Source of the DNA: Ruminococcus difficilis
Lineage (GTDB): Bacteria; Bacillota_A; Clostridia; Oscillospirales; Acutalibacteraceae
Direction of reading: 5' to 3'
Assembly (NCBI RefSeq): GCF_016680995.1
Contig: NZ_JAEQMG010000053.1
Location: 1 to 13,535 of the forward strand
Length of the DNA stretch: 13,535 nt
This document shows positions 7,199 to 13,535 of this stretch, one piece after another; positions within the stretch are counted from its first letter, which is position 1, and every line of letters starts with the position of its first letter. The notes under the pieces are model-generated. The model did no database searches. It saw nothing but the letters and a program-made list of their open reading frames with translations, and was not told the origin of the DNA. Position numbers and translations under genes: made by a program.

Positions 7199-9289
7199 AT
7201 GTCAAAAGTACCCGAAATGTTCGGCAGTATGGTGTTTAACGACAAAAAAATGCAGGAGCGCCTGCCGAAGTCAACCTATAAAGCGCTCAAGAGAACAGTC
7301 CAGAACGGCGAGCCGCTTGATCTGAGCGTAGCAAACGTAGTTGCCAACGCCATGAAGGACTGGGCGGTTGAGATGGGTTGCACCCACTACACACACTGGT
7401 TCCAGCCTATGACAGGCGTTACAGCAGAGAAGCACGACAGCTTTATCTGTCCCGACGGCGACCAGGTAATCATGGAATTCTCAGGCAAGGAGCTCATCAA
7501 GGGCGAGCCCGACGCGTCCTCCTTCCCGAGCGGCGGCATCCGCGCGACCTTTGAGGCGAGAGGCTACACCACATGGGATCCCACCTCTCCCGCGTTTATC
7601 CGCGACGCGACACTTTACATTCCCACCGCGTTCTGTTCATACACAGGCGAGGTTCTCGATAAGAAAACTCCTCTTCTCCGCTCGATGGAGCGCCTGAGCA
7701 GCGAGGCGGTCAAGGTTCTGCAGCTTCTCGGCAAGGAGAACGTAACGCGCGTTACCACGACCGTAGGTCCCGAGCAGGAGTACTTCCTGATCGACAAGAA
7801 GATGTACGATCAGCGACCCGACCTGATCTACACAGGCAGAACGCTCTTCGGAGCGAAAGCTCCCAAGGGTCAGGAGCTTGCAGACCACTACTTCGGCTCC
7901 ATCAAGACCAGAGTCGCGGCATACATGAAGGATCTCGACGAGGAGCTCTGGAAGCTCGGCGTGCTCGCAAAGACAAAGCACAACGAGGTCGCACCCTCAC
8001 AGCACGAGCTTGCTCCGATCTTCTCGACCTCCAATATCGCGACCGACCACAATGAGCTCTGCATGGAGATTATGAAGAAGGTCGCCGAGCGTCACGGCCT
8101 TGTATGCCTGCTCCACGAGAAGCCCTTCGCGGGTGTCAACGGCTCGGGCAAGCACAATAACTGGTCAATTTCCACCAACACGGGCGAGAACCTTCTCGAC
8201 CCCGGCAAGAACCCCGAGGATAACCTGCAGTTCCAGCTCTTCCTCGCGGCTATCGTAAAGGCGGTTGACGAGTATCAGGATCTGCTCCGTATCACTGTAG
8301 CTTCCGCGGGCAACGACCACAGACTCGGCGCGAACGAAGCGCCGCCCGCAATTATTTCTATGTATCTCGGCGACGATCTCGGCGCTCTTGTTGAGAGCAT
8401 CATCGAGGGTAAGGAGTACCGCAGCCACGACAAGGCGAAGATGGAGACAGGCGTAGACGTACTTCCCGACTTCCGCAAGGATAACTCCGACCGTAACCGC
8501 ACCTCTCCGTTTGCATTCACGGGCAACAAGTTCGAGTTCAGAGCGCTCGGTTCATCGCTTAACATCGCCTGCCCGAACTACATGCTCAACACCATGGTAG
8601 CCGAGGAGCTCAGCCAGTTCTATGAAGCCGTAAAGGACGCAGAGGACGTTGAGGCTGCCCTCAAGGCTCTGATCAAGGATACCTTCACAGCCCATCAGAG
8701 AATCATCTTCAACGGCGACAACTACACCGACGAGTGGGTCGAGGAAGCCGCAAAGCGCGGACTTTGCAACTACAAGTCGCTGCCCGAGGCAATGGCTCAT
8801 TATGTAGATCAGAAGAACATCGACCTCTTTGTCAGAAACGGAATCGTATCCGAAGCCGAGATCCGCGCACGTTATGAGATCGAGCTCGAGCACTACGCAA
8901 AGCAGCTCAACATCGAGGCGCTCACAATGCTCGAAATGGCAAAGAAGAACATCACACCTGCAGTAATCTCCTTCGTCAGGGAGCTCGCCGAGACCGTATC
9001 GCTCAAGAAGAGCGTATCGGCAAGCATCTCGACCGCAGCCGAGGAAAGCCTGCTCGAAAGCCTTTCGGAGCAGCTCGAGGCGTTTGTAAACAAAACCTCA
9101 GAGCTCGAGAGCGCGGTTGCAGAGGCTGATAAGTACAGCGGCGACGTTCTCGCCTGCGCGACCTATTTCCGCGAGAAGGTATTCGCGAAGATGGAAGAGC
9201 TCAGAGCAGTAGGCGATTCAATGGAAACAGAGACCTCCGCGAACTACTGGCCGTATCCTTCTTACGGTGAAATGCTCTTTGGCGTTTGA
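7199..9289 (+). CDS. glnN: Glutamine synthetase type III
   Basis: This enzyme makes glutamine from glutamate, ammonia and ATP in the cytoplasm, the entry step of nitrogen assimilation. It has 696 residues, the length of the GSIII family (about 700-730) rather than GSI (about 440-470). Catalytic-fold motifs are GPEQEYF (190-196), with metal-binding Glu192 and Glu194; [12 protein letters not shown] (262-273), the substrate and metal loop; and [16 protein letters not shown] (308-323), the GSIII form of the ATP/glutamate signature, with N314 and H319. The GSIII-specific C-terminal helical extension follows (roughly 550-696), rich in Glu, Ala and Leu. The start is the ATG at 7199, with AAGGAGA (7184-7190) upstream. 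An in-frame ATG at 7145 falls in the loop of the leader hairpin and is unlikely. GSIII lacks the GSI adenylylation system, so control is probably transcriptional, through the leader and promoter elements. There is no obvious terminator before glmS. Confidence 0.96.
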   Translation: MSKVPEMFGSMVFNDKKMQERLPKSTYKALKRTVQNGEPLDLSVANVVANAMKDWAVEMGCTHYTHWFQPMTGVTAEKHDSFICPDGDQVIMEFSGKELIKGEPDASSFPSGGIRATFEARGYTTWDPTSPAFIRDATLYIPTAFCSYTGEVLDKKTPLLRSMERLSSEAVKVLQLLGKENVTRVTTTVGPEQEYFLIDKKMYDQRPDLIYTGRTLFGAKAPKGQELADHYFGSIKTRVAAYMKDLDEELWKLGVLAKTKHNEVAPSQHELAPIFSTSNIATDHNELCMEIMKKVAERHGLVCLLHEKPFAGVNGSGKHNNWSISTNTGENLLDPGKNPEDNLQFQLFLAAIVKAVDEYQDLLRITVASAGNDHRLGANEAPPAIISMYLGDDLGALVESIIEGKEYRSHDKAKMETGVDVLPDFRKDNSDRNRTSPFAFTGNKFEFRALGSSLNIACPNYMLNTMVAEELSQFYEAVKDAEDVEAALKALIKDTFTAHQRIIFNGDNYTDEWVEEAAKRGLCNYKSLPEAMAHYVDQKNIDLFVRNGIVSEAEIRARYEIELEHYAKQLNIEALTMLEMAKKNITPAVISFVRELAETVSLKKSVSASISTAAEESLLESLSEQLEAFVNKTSELESAVAEADKYSGDVLACATYFREKVFAKMEELRAVGDSMETETSANYWPYPSYGEMLFGV

Positions 9290-9314
9290 CTATAATATAA
9301 AATTAGTATATAAT
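9286..9314 (+). promoter_or_regulatory. glmS promoter, with -35 overlapping the glnN stop codon
   Basis: TTGACT (9286-9291, five of six consensus bases) and TATAAT (9309-9314, perfect) are 17 bp apart. The -35 includes the glnN TGA stop (9287-9289). The predicted start is near 9321, giving a leader of about 30 nt. glmS can thus be transcribed alone or by read-through from glnN. Confidence 0.75.
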
Positions 9315-9328
9315 ATAATATGCTAATT
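9301..9328. promoter_or_regulatory. Inverted repeat over the glmS -10 and start site
   Basis: Arms AATTAGTATAT (9301-9311) and ATATGCTAATT (9318-9328) are complementary except at one position, around a 6-bp centre. The dyad covers the -10 box and the predicted start, a usual place for a repressor site. The DNA is very A/T rich, so part of the match may be chance; the AATTAG/CTAATT ends are the more convincing part. Confidence 0.35.
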
Positions 9329-9351
9329 CTATTTTCGGAGGTAACTAATAT

Positions 9352-11178
9352 ATGTGCGGAATTGTAGGATATGTCGGTCCCCGCGACTGTACGGACGTTT
9401 TGGTATCGGCGCTGACAAAGCTCGAATACAGAGGATATGACTCTGCGGGCATCGCCGTTTTTGAGGACGGAAAAATCGCTGTAGCCAAGACGAAGGGAAG
9501 ACTTTCCGATCTTGTAAACAAAATGGAGAAGGAAGGCAAGCCCCACGGACACGCGGGCATAGGTCACACGCGCTGGGCGACTCACGGAGAGCCGTCGGAC
9601 GTAAACTCACACCCGCATTCGGGCAGACGCGTGACCATCGTTCACAACGGCATTATCGAGAACTACAAGCAGCTCAAGCAGTTTCTGATCGACAATGAGC
9701 GCACAGAGTTTCTCTCTGATACAGACACCGAGGTCGTGGCTCAGCTCCTCGACTTCTACTACGACGGCAATCCGATCCGCTGTATCCGCAAGGTTCTCCA
9801 TGAGCTCCGCGGTTCGTTCGCACTCGGCATTGTATTTGCCGACCGTCCCGACACGGTATACGCGGTACGCTGCGAAAGCCCTCTGATTGTCGGTCAGGGC
9901 ACGGGCGAGGTCTTTGTTGCCTCAGACGTTCCCGCTATTATTAAGTATACAAAGGACTATTATCTTTTGGAGTACGGCGAGATCGCGGTGCTCAAGAACG
10001 GTTCGGTTCATTTCTGCAGTCTGCACGGCAGAATGATAGAAAAGGAACTGCACACAGCCGACTGGGACGAGGACAGCGCCGAGAAGGGCGGATATCCTCA
10101 CTTCATGATCAAGGAGATCCATGAACAGCCCACCGCCGTCAAGACGACCGTAACTCCCCGCATCGAGGACGGACTTCCCGATCTGTCCGAGTGCGGAATC
10201 ACACCCGAAGCCCTCAAAAACGTCAACAATATCTTTATCGTCGCCTGCGGAACGGCGATGCACGCGGGAATGGTCGGCAAGTATGTCATCGAAAAGCTGG
10301 CGCGCGTATCCGTAACCGTTGACATCGCGAGCGAATTCCGTTACCGCGATCCGCTGCTCGGCAAGGACGATCTGGTGGTGATCATCAGCCAGTCCGGCGA
10401 GACAGCCGATTCAAAGGCGGTGCTGAGCCTGGCAAAGGAGATGGGAGCAAAGACGCTCGCCGTCGTCAATGTCAAGGGAAGCTCGATAGCCCGCGAGGCT
10501 GATATGGTTATCTACACCCACGCAGGTCCCGAGATCGCCGTAGCGTCAACGAAGGCGTATATGGTGCAGCTCGCGGTCATGTATCTGCTGGCGTTTGAAA
10601 TGGCGTTTGCGGGAGGCAGAATCGACGAGGAGAAATGCAGAAAGCTCACTTCTCAGCTCACCGCGATGCCCGACATCATTCAGGAGACTATCGAAAAGAC
10701 CCTCGATGTTTGCCAGTACATCTCGACAAAGCTGATTACCGCAGACAGCCTTTTGTACATCGGACGCGGACTTGACTACGCGCTCTCGATGGAAGGCTCG
10801 CTCAAGCTCAAGGAGATATCCTACATTCACTCCGAGAGCTACGCGGCAGGCGAGCTCAAGCATGGTACGATCTCGCTGATCACGGACGGTATGCCCGTTA
10901 TCGCCGTCGCTACGCAGAACACTCTGCTCGAAAAGACGGTTTCCAATATTAAAGAGGTCAAGGCGCGCGGCGCTATGACCATCGTCATCTGTGACGAACA
11001 GGCCGATATTGACCGCGAGGCTGCGGATTATCTGATCCGTGTGCCGCGCATAAGCGAAATGCTCATGCCGATGGTTGCGACAGTTCCGATGCAGCTGCTC
11101 GCGTACTACACCTCGGTCAATAAGGGCAACGACGTTGACAAGCCGAGAAATCTCGCAAAATCCGTCACCGTCGAATAA
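9352..11178 (+). CDS. glmS: Glutamine--fructose-6-phosphate aminotransferase (isomerizing)
   Basis: GlmS makes glucosamine-6-phosphate from fructose-6-phosphate and the amide of glutamine, the first step toward UDP-GlcNAc and peptidoglycan. It has 608 residues, full length. Cys2 (MCGIVGYVG) is the class II amidotransferase nucleophile once Met is removed. Glutaminase residues are seen at R74 and W75 (GHTRWATHG) and N99 and G100 (VHNGIIENY). Two SIS sugar-isomerase domains follow: CGTAMHAG from C299 and SQSGETADS from S346 mark the first. SYAAGELKHG, with E501, and the family C-terminal tail NLAKSVTVE mark the second and the channel region. The start ATG has GGAGGT (9337-9342) 9 nt upstream. 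It lies 62 bp after glnN and has its own promoter. The leader is too short for the glmS ribozyme common in Firmicutes, so control must differ. Confidence 0.97.
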   Translation: MCGIVGYVGPRDCTDVLVSALTKLEYRGYDSAGIAVFEDGKIAVAKTKGRLSDLVNKMEKEGKPHGHAGIGHTRWATHGEPSDVNSHPHSGRRVTIVHNGIIENYKQLKQFLIDNERTEFLSDTDTEVVAQLLDFYYDGNPIRCIRKVLHELRGSFALGIVFADRPDTVYAVRCESPLIVGQGTGEVFVASDVPAIIKYTKDYYLLEYGEIAVLKNGSVHFCSLHGRMIEKELHTADWDEDSAEKGGYPHFMIKEIHEQPTAVKTTVTPRIEDGLPDLSECGITPEALKNVNNIFIVACGTAMHAGMVGKYVIEKLARVSVTVDIASEFRYRDPLLGKDDLVVIISQSGETADSKAVLSLAKEMGAKTLAVVNVKGSSIAREADMVIYTHAGPEIAVASTKAYMVQLAVMYLLAFEMAFAGGRIDEEKCRKLTSQLTAMPDIIQETIEKTLDVCQYISTKLITADSLLYIGRGLDYALSMEGSLKLKEISYIHSESYAAGELKHGTISLITDGMPVIAVATQNTLLEKTVSNIKEVKARGAMTIVICDEQADIDREAADYLIRVPRISEMLMPMVATVPMQLLAYYTSVNKGNDVDKPRNLAKSVTVE

Positions 11179-11186
11179 AATAATAA

Positions 11187-11215
11187 AATACCGCACATGA
11201 GAAATATGCGGTATT
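11187..11215. terminator. Hairpin just after glmS (possible weak terminator or 3'-end stabiliser)
   Basis: AATACCGCA (11187-11195) and TGCGGTATT (11207-11215) form a perfect 9-bp stem starting 9 nt after the glmS stop. On the plus strand no T run follows, so termination there would be weak. On the minus strand the stem is followed by a T-rich run, so it would terminate antisense transcription better than sense transcription. Confidence 0.45.
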
Positions 11216-11223
11216 GCTGAACA

Positions 11224-11322
11224 AGCTATTATCCCATATTCTTTCATATCTTACGCAACGGCGCGTTTTTCCTTCGGGGGGAACGCGCCGTTTGTCGTAA
11301 AACCATAAGGGATAATTAAGCT
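11224..11322. repeat. Large imperfect palindrome between glmS and amt
   Basis: Outer arms are AGCT-ATTATCCC (11224-11235) and GGGATAAT-TA-AGCT (11309-11322). Middle arms TTACG (11251-11255) and CGTAA (11296-11300) flank the central 15-bp hairpin. The nested symmetry over 99 bp is more than a simple terminator needs and could be a small palindromic repeat element. No copy is seen elsewhere in the window and no target-site duplication is evident. Confidence 0.4.
11258..11291 (+). terminator. Likely glmS transcription terminator
   Basis: ACGGCGCGTT-TTTCC, loop TTCG, GGGGG-AACGCGCCGT gives a continuous 15-bp stem, three pairs of which are G-U, closed by a stable C(UUCG)G loop. It is followed by TTTGTCGT, a modest T tract. 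It is placed 79 nt after the glmS stop and separates glmS from amt. Confidence 0.65.
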
Positions 11323-11394
11323 GAATAATTACAATAATCCCGCCCATACGGCAGGTTTGAATATATGTAATTTATTTTTTAAGGAGTGATCAAG

Positions 11395-13152
11395 GTGAAT
11401 GAATCAATCAGAGAATTCGTCACCCAACTGACAAATGAACAGCTGTTTGCCGTGTGGTTCCTGATCGGAGCCGCGCTGGTATTCTGGATGCAGGCAGGCT
11501 TCGCCATGGTTGAGGCGGGCTTCACCAGAGCCAAGAACACAGGCAATATTATTATGAAGAACCTCATGGACTTCTGTATCGGAACCGTGACCTTCATTCT
11601 CATCGGCTTCGGTTTGCTGATGGGCGAGGATCTGGTCGGAATTATCGGCAAGCCCGGATTTGACCTCTTCACCTCATACGCAAACTTCAACTTCTCCAGC
11701 TTTGTATTCAACCTCGTATTCTGTGCTACAACCGCTACGATCGTTTCGGGCGCTATGGCGGAGCGTACAAAGTTCCTGTCCTACTGCGTATACTCGGGCG
11801 TGATCTCCGCGGTCATCTACCCGATCGAAGCGCACTGGATCTGGGGCGGCGGCTGGCTCAGCCAGATCGGCTTCCACGATTTCGCAGGCTCCTGCGCTAT
11901 CCACATGGTCGGCGGTATCTCCGCTCTTATCGGCGCGAAGATCCTCGGCGCACGTATCGGCAAATTTAAGAGAGATAAAAACGGCAAGGTCGTCAAGGTC
12001 GGCGCTTTCCCGGGTCACAACATCGCGCTCGGCGCGCTGGGCGTATTTATCCTCTGGCTCGGCTGGTACGGCTTCAACGGCGCTGCGGCTACCTCTGTTG
12101 AGCAGCTCGGCTCCATCTTCCTGACAACCACCATCGCGCCTGCCGTTGCGACAGTCGCTTGTATGATTTTCACATGGATCAAGTACGGCAAGCCCGACGT
12201 TAGTATGTGTCTTAACGCTTCTCTCGCGGGTCTGGTTGCAATCACCGCTCCCTGCGACGTAACCGACGCCTTCGGCGCAATCGTGATCGGTCTTGTAGCC
12301 GGTCTGCTCGTAGTATTCGGCGTATGGCTTCTCGACTACAAGCTCCACATCGACGACCCTGTCGGCGCTGTAGCGGTTCACATGATGAACGGTATCTGGG
12401 GTACTCTTTCTGTAGGTCTTTTCGCAACAGATTCAGCTCCCGGCTACGCTATCGCCAACGCTTCGGGTCAGAAGCTCGTCGGTCTGTTCTACGGCGGCGG
12501 ATTTGAGCTCATGGGCCTGCAGCTTATCGGCTTTGCTTCCGTAGCTGCATGGACAGCCGTTACGATCACCGTTGTATTCCTGATCATCAAAAAGATTTTC
12601 GGTCTCCGCGTTACCCGCGAGGAGGAAATCACAGGTCTGGACGCTACAGAGCACGGTATGCCTTCCGCGTACGCAGGCTTCTCAATGCTTCCCGACTATA
12701 TCGACGAGGGAGAAACTCCCATTGTTGTCAGCGGCGACGTTCCCGTTGCCGAGGCTGTCGCGGTTAAGAAGATGCCCAGCTTTGACGACGGTACACCCAA
12801 GATCACCAAGGTTGAGATCGTATGTAAGGAAGCCCGTCTTGAATCTCTCAAGAACGCTATGATGGGCATAGGTATTACGGGTATGACAGTTTCACACGTA
12901 CTCGGCTGCGGCGCACAGAAGGGTAAGCCCGAATACTACCGCGGCGTACAGATCGAAGCTAACCTCCTGCCCAAGGTACAGGTTGACGTTGTAGTCTGCA
13001 CCGTTCCCGTTACACTCGTAATCGAAACCGCCAAGAAGGTTCTTTACACAGGCCACATCGGCGACGGCAAGATCTTTGTCTATGACGTTGAGGACGTTGT
13101 AAAGGTAAGAACCGGCGAAACAGGCATCGATGCCATGAAGAACTTCGATTAA
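11395..13152 (+). CDS. amt: Ammonium channel (Amt) fused to a C-terminal PII (GlnK-type) sensor domain
   Basis: This is a membrane ammonium transporter carrying its own nitrogen-status sensor, 585 residues. Residues 1 to about 410 form the multi-helix Amt pore: FWMQAGFAMVEAGF, then HDFAGSCAIHMVGG with D162 and pore His170, then VAVHMMNGIWG with the second pore His329. The Amt cytoplasmic tail (LRVTREEEITGLDATEHG) and a linker lead to the PII domain at 469-585. Using a constant offset of 469 from E. coli PII numbering, Gln39 (Q508), Arg47 (R516), Lys58 (K527), Lys90 (K559) and Arg103 (R572) are kept, and Arg101 is Lys570. Tyr51, the uridylylation site, is Ile520, and Ser49 is Val518. The GTG at 11395 is chosen because AAGGAG (11381-11386) lies 8 nt before it; an in-frame GTG at 11386 overlaps that site. 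No clear promoter was found in 11292-11380. Confidence 0.95.
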   Translation: MNESIREFVTQLTNEQLFAVWFLIGAALVFWMQAGFAMVEAGFTRAKNTGNIIMKNLMDFCIGTVTFILIGFGLLMGEDLVGIIGKPGFDLFTSYANFNFSSFVFNLVFCATTATIVSGAMAERTKFLSYCVYSGVISAVIYPIEAHWIWGGGWLSQIGFHDFAGSCAIHMVGGISALIGAKILGARIGKFKRDKNGKVVKVGAFPGHNIALGALGVFILWLGWYGFNGAAATSVEQLGSIFLTTTIAPAVATVACMIFTWIKYGKPDVSMCLNASLAGLVAITAPCDVTDAFGAIVIGLVAGLLVVFGVWLLDYKLHIDDPVGAVAVHMMNGIWGTLSVGLFATDSAPGYAIANASGQKLVGLFYGGGFELMGLQLIGFASVAAWTAVTITVVFLIIKKIFGLRVTREEEITGLDATEHGMPSAYAGFSMLPDYIDEGETPIVVSGDVPVAEAVAVKKMPSFDDGTPKITKVEIVCKEARLESLKNAMMGIGITGMTVSHVLGCGAQKGKPEYYRGVQIEANLLPKVQVDVVVCTVPVTLVIETAKKVLYTGHIGDGKIFVYDVEDVVKVRTGETGIDAMKNFD

Positions 13153-13193
13153 GTAAATAGTCATCCTCTTCTTCTTGACTGATATACTAAACG

Positions 13194-13228
13194 AAAAGAC
13201 GGTCGTTTTTCGGCCGCCTTTTCCTTTT
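13194..13228 (+). terminator. amt transcription terminator
   Basis: AAAAG-A-CGGTCG, loop TTTTT, CGGCCG-C-CTTTT gives an 11-bp stem with one A/C mismatch and one G-U pair, followed by CCTTTT. It starts 41 nt after the amt stop codon. Confidence 0.7.
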
Positions 13229-13236
13229 AAAATAGA

Positions 13237-13263
13237 AAAGCAGACCCGTTTTGAGTCTGCTTT
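13237..13263. terminator. Bidirectional terminator between amt and the EAL-domain gene
   Basis: AAAGCAGAC and GTCTGCTTT form a perfect 9-bp stem around CCGTTTTGA. On the minus strand it begins just after the EAL gene stop and is followed by TTTTCTATTTT, a good terminator context. On the plus strand it gives a back-up for amt. Confidence 0.75.
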
Positions 13264-13265
13264 GT

Positions 13266-13535
13266 TTATCGGGTTGCTCTGAGGTACGCGAGGAAAGCGC
13301 TCGGCGGAACGGGCTTTGAGAAGAAGTAGCCCTGTTCGTAGTCGCAGCCCATTTCTGCAAGCTGCGTTTTCATATCGACGGTTTCTACGCCCTCGACAAC
13401 GATTTTCATATTGGAATTTCTGAACATCTGGATCAGGTCGGGCAGCAGTTTTGACTCTCCCTTGAAGTAGGAGTGCACGACCGACATATCGAGCTTTACA
13501 ACGTGGATCGGCAGCTTGAGGAGCTGCGCGATATT
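13266..13535 (-). CDS. EAL-domain cyclic-di-GMP phosphodiesterase, C-terminal fragment (cut by window edge)
   Basis: Only the last 89 residues and the TAA stop are in the window; the start is past the right edge. The visible part matches the C-terminal half of an EAL domain: a KLD motif in LPIHVVKLDMSVV (the family KxDxSFV strand), EGVET with its catalytic Glu, and GCDYEQGYFFSKPVP, the family QGYxxxxP ending. EAL domains hydrolyse cyclic-di-GMP to linear pGpG, lowering the signal that promotes sessile growth. The catalytic residues seen here are intact, which favours an active enzyme, but the EAL motif itself and any GGDEF, sensor or membrane part are outside the window. It converges on amt with a shared terminator, so a functional link to nitrogen genes is not implied. 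Confidence 0.88.
   Translation of the reverse strand, partial: NIAQLLKLPIHVVKLDMSVVHSYFKGESKLLPDLIQMFRNSNMKIVVEGVETVDMKTQLAEMGCDYEQGYFFSKPVPPSAFLAYLRATR

Noticed and set aside
7033..7239. Short plus-strand frame spanning the glnN promoter and leader, a possible leader peptide
   Set aside because: It begins upstream of the promoter, so it would not be translated from the main transcript, and it has no clear ribosome site.
9315..9351. glmS ribozyme/riboswitch upstream of glmS
   Set aside because: The whole glnN-glmS gap is 62 bp and the predicted leader about 30 nt, too short for the ribozyme core, and no conserved ribozyme segment is seen.
10546..11247. Minus-strand open frame of about 233 codons opposite the glmS C-terminal half
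   Set aside because: Antisense to a clearly conserved SIS domain, with no recognisable protein features and running into the glmS 3' hairpin.
11292..11380. Sigma-54 promoter for amt
   Set aside because: No GG-N10-GC pair with the TGGCAC/TTGCA context was found on the plus strand.
11674..12381. Minus-strand open frame of about 235 codons opposite amt
   Set aside because: Antisense to transmembrane segments of Amt. Its composition is the complement of hydrophobic codons, with many Asp, Glu and Arg and no domain.

Overview
The window looks like a chromosomal nitrogen-assimilation locus of a clostridial Firmicute, probably of the Ruminococcus/Oscillospiraceae type. The basis is a type III glutamine synthetase, an ammonium channel fused to a PII sensor, strong AAGGAGG-type Shine-Dalgarno sites, sigma-A-like promoters, AT-rich intergenic DNA and moderately GC-rich genes. 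The family assignment is inference from gene content and style. No tRNA, rRNA, CRISPR array, insertion sequence or phage gene is visible.

Layout. On the minus strand, reading right to left from about 6930, lies a tight operon: gltB (glutamate synthase large subunit), gltD (small subunit) and pyrG (CTP synthase, cut by the left edge). The gaps are 11 and 12 bp, and the pyrG ribosome site overlaps the gltD stop codon. A 297-bp divergent control region (6902-7198) separates this operon from the plus-strand genes. These are glnN (glutamine synthetase type III), glmS (glucosamine-6-phosphate synthase, with its own promoter whose -35 overlaps the glnN stop codon) and amt-PII (an ammonium channel with a C-terminal PII domain). 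Terminators follow glmS and amt. At the right edge a minus-strand gene ends convergently with amt. It encodes the C-terminal end of an EAL-domain cyclic-di-GMP phosphodiesterase.

How the genes work together. Amt brings in ammonium. GlnN fixes it onto glutamate as glutamine, and GltBD turns glutamine plus 2-oxoglutarate into two glutamates, which completes the GS-GOGAT cycle. PyrG and GlmS are both glutamine-amide consumers, feeding nucleotide and cell-wall amino-sugar synthesis. The locus therefore holds ammonium entry, both enzymes of the assimilation cycle and two major glutamine-using branches.

The most interesting signals are regulatory. The two divergent promoters carry mirror-symmetric pairs of TTGCA-containing boxes: each pair has a 21-bp repeat and starts 6-7 bp upstream of its own -35. 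The glnN leader holds a strong terminator-like hairpin almost at the transcript start, preceded by a TGTCA-N4-TGACA dyad. The PII domain fused to Amt keeps the ATP/2-oxoglutarate pocket and the pore-plugging Arg but lacks the Tyr that is uridylylated in proteobacterial PII.
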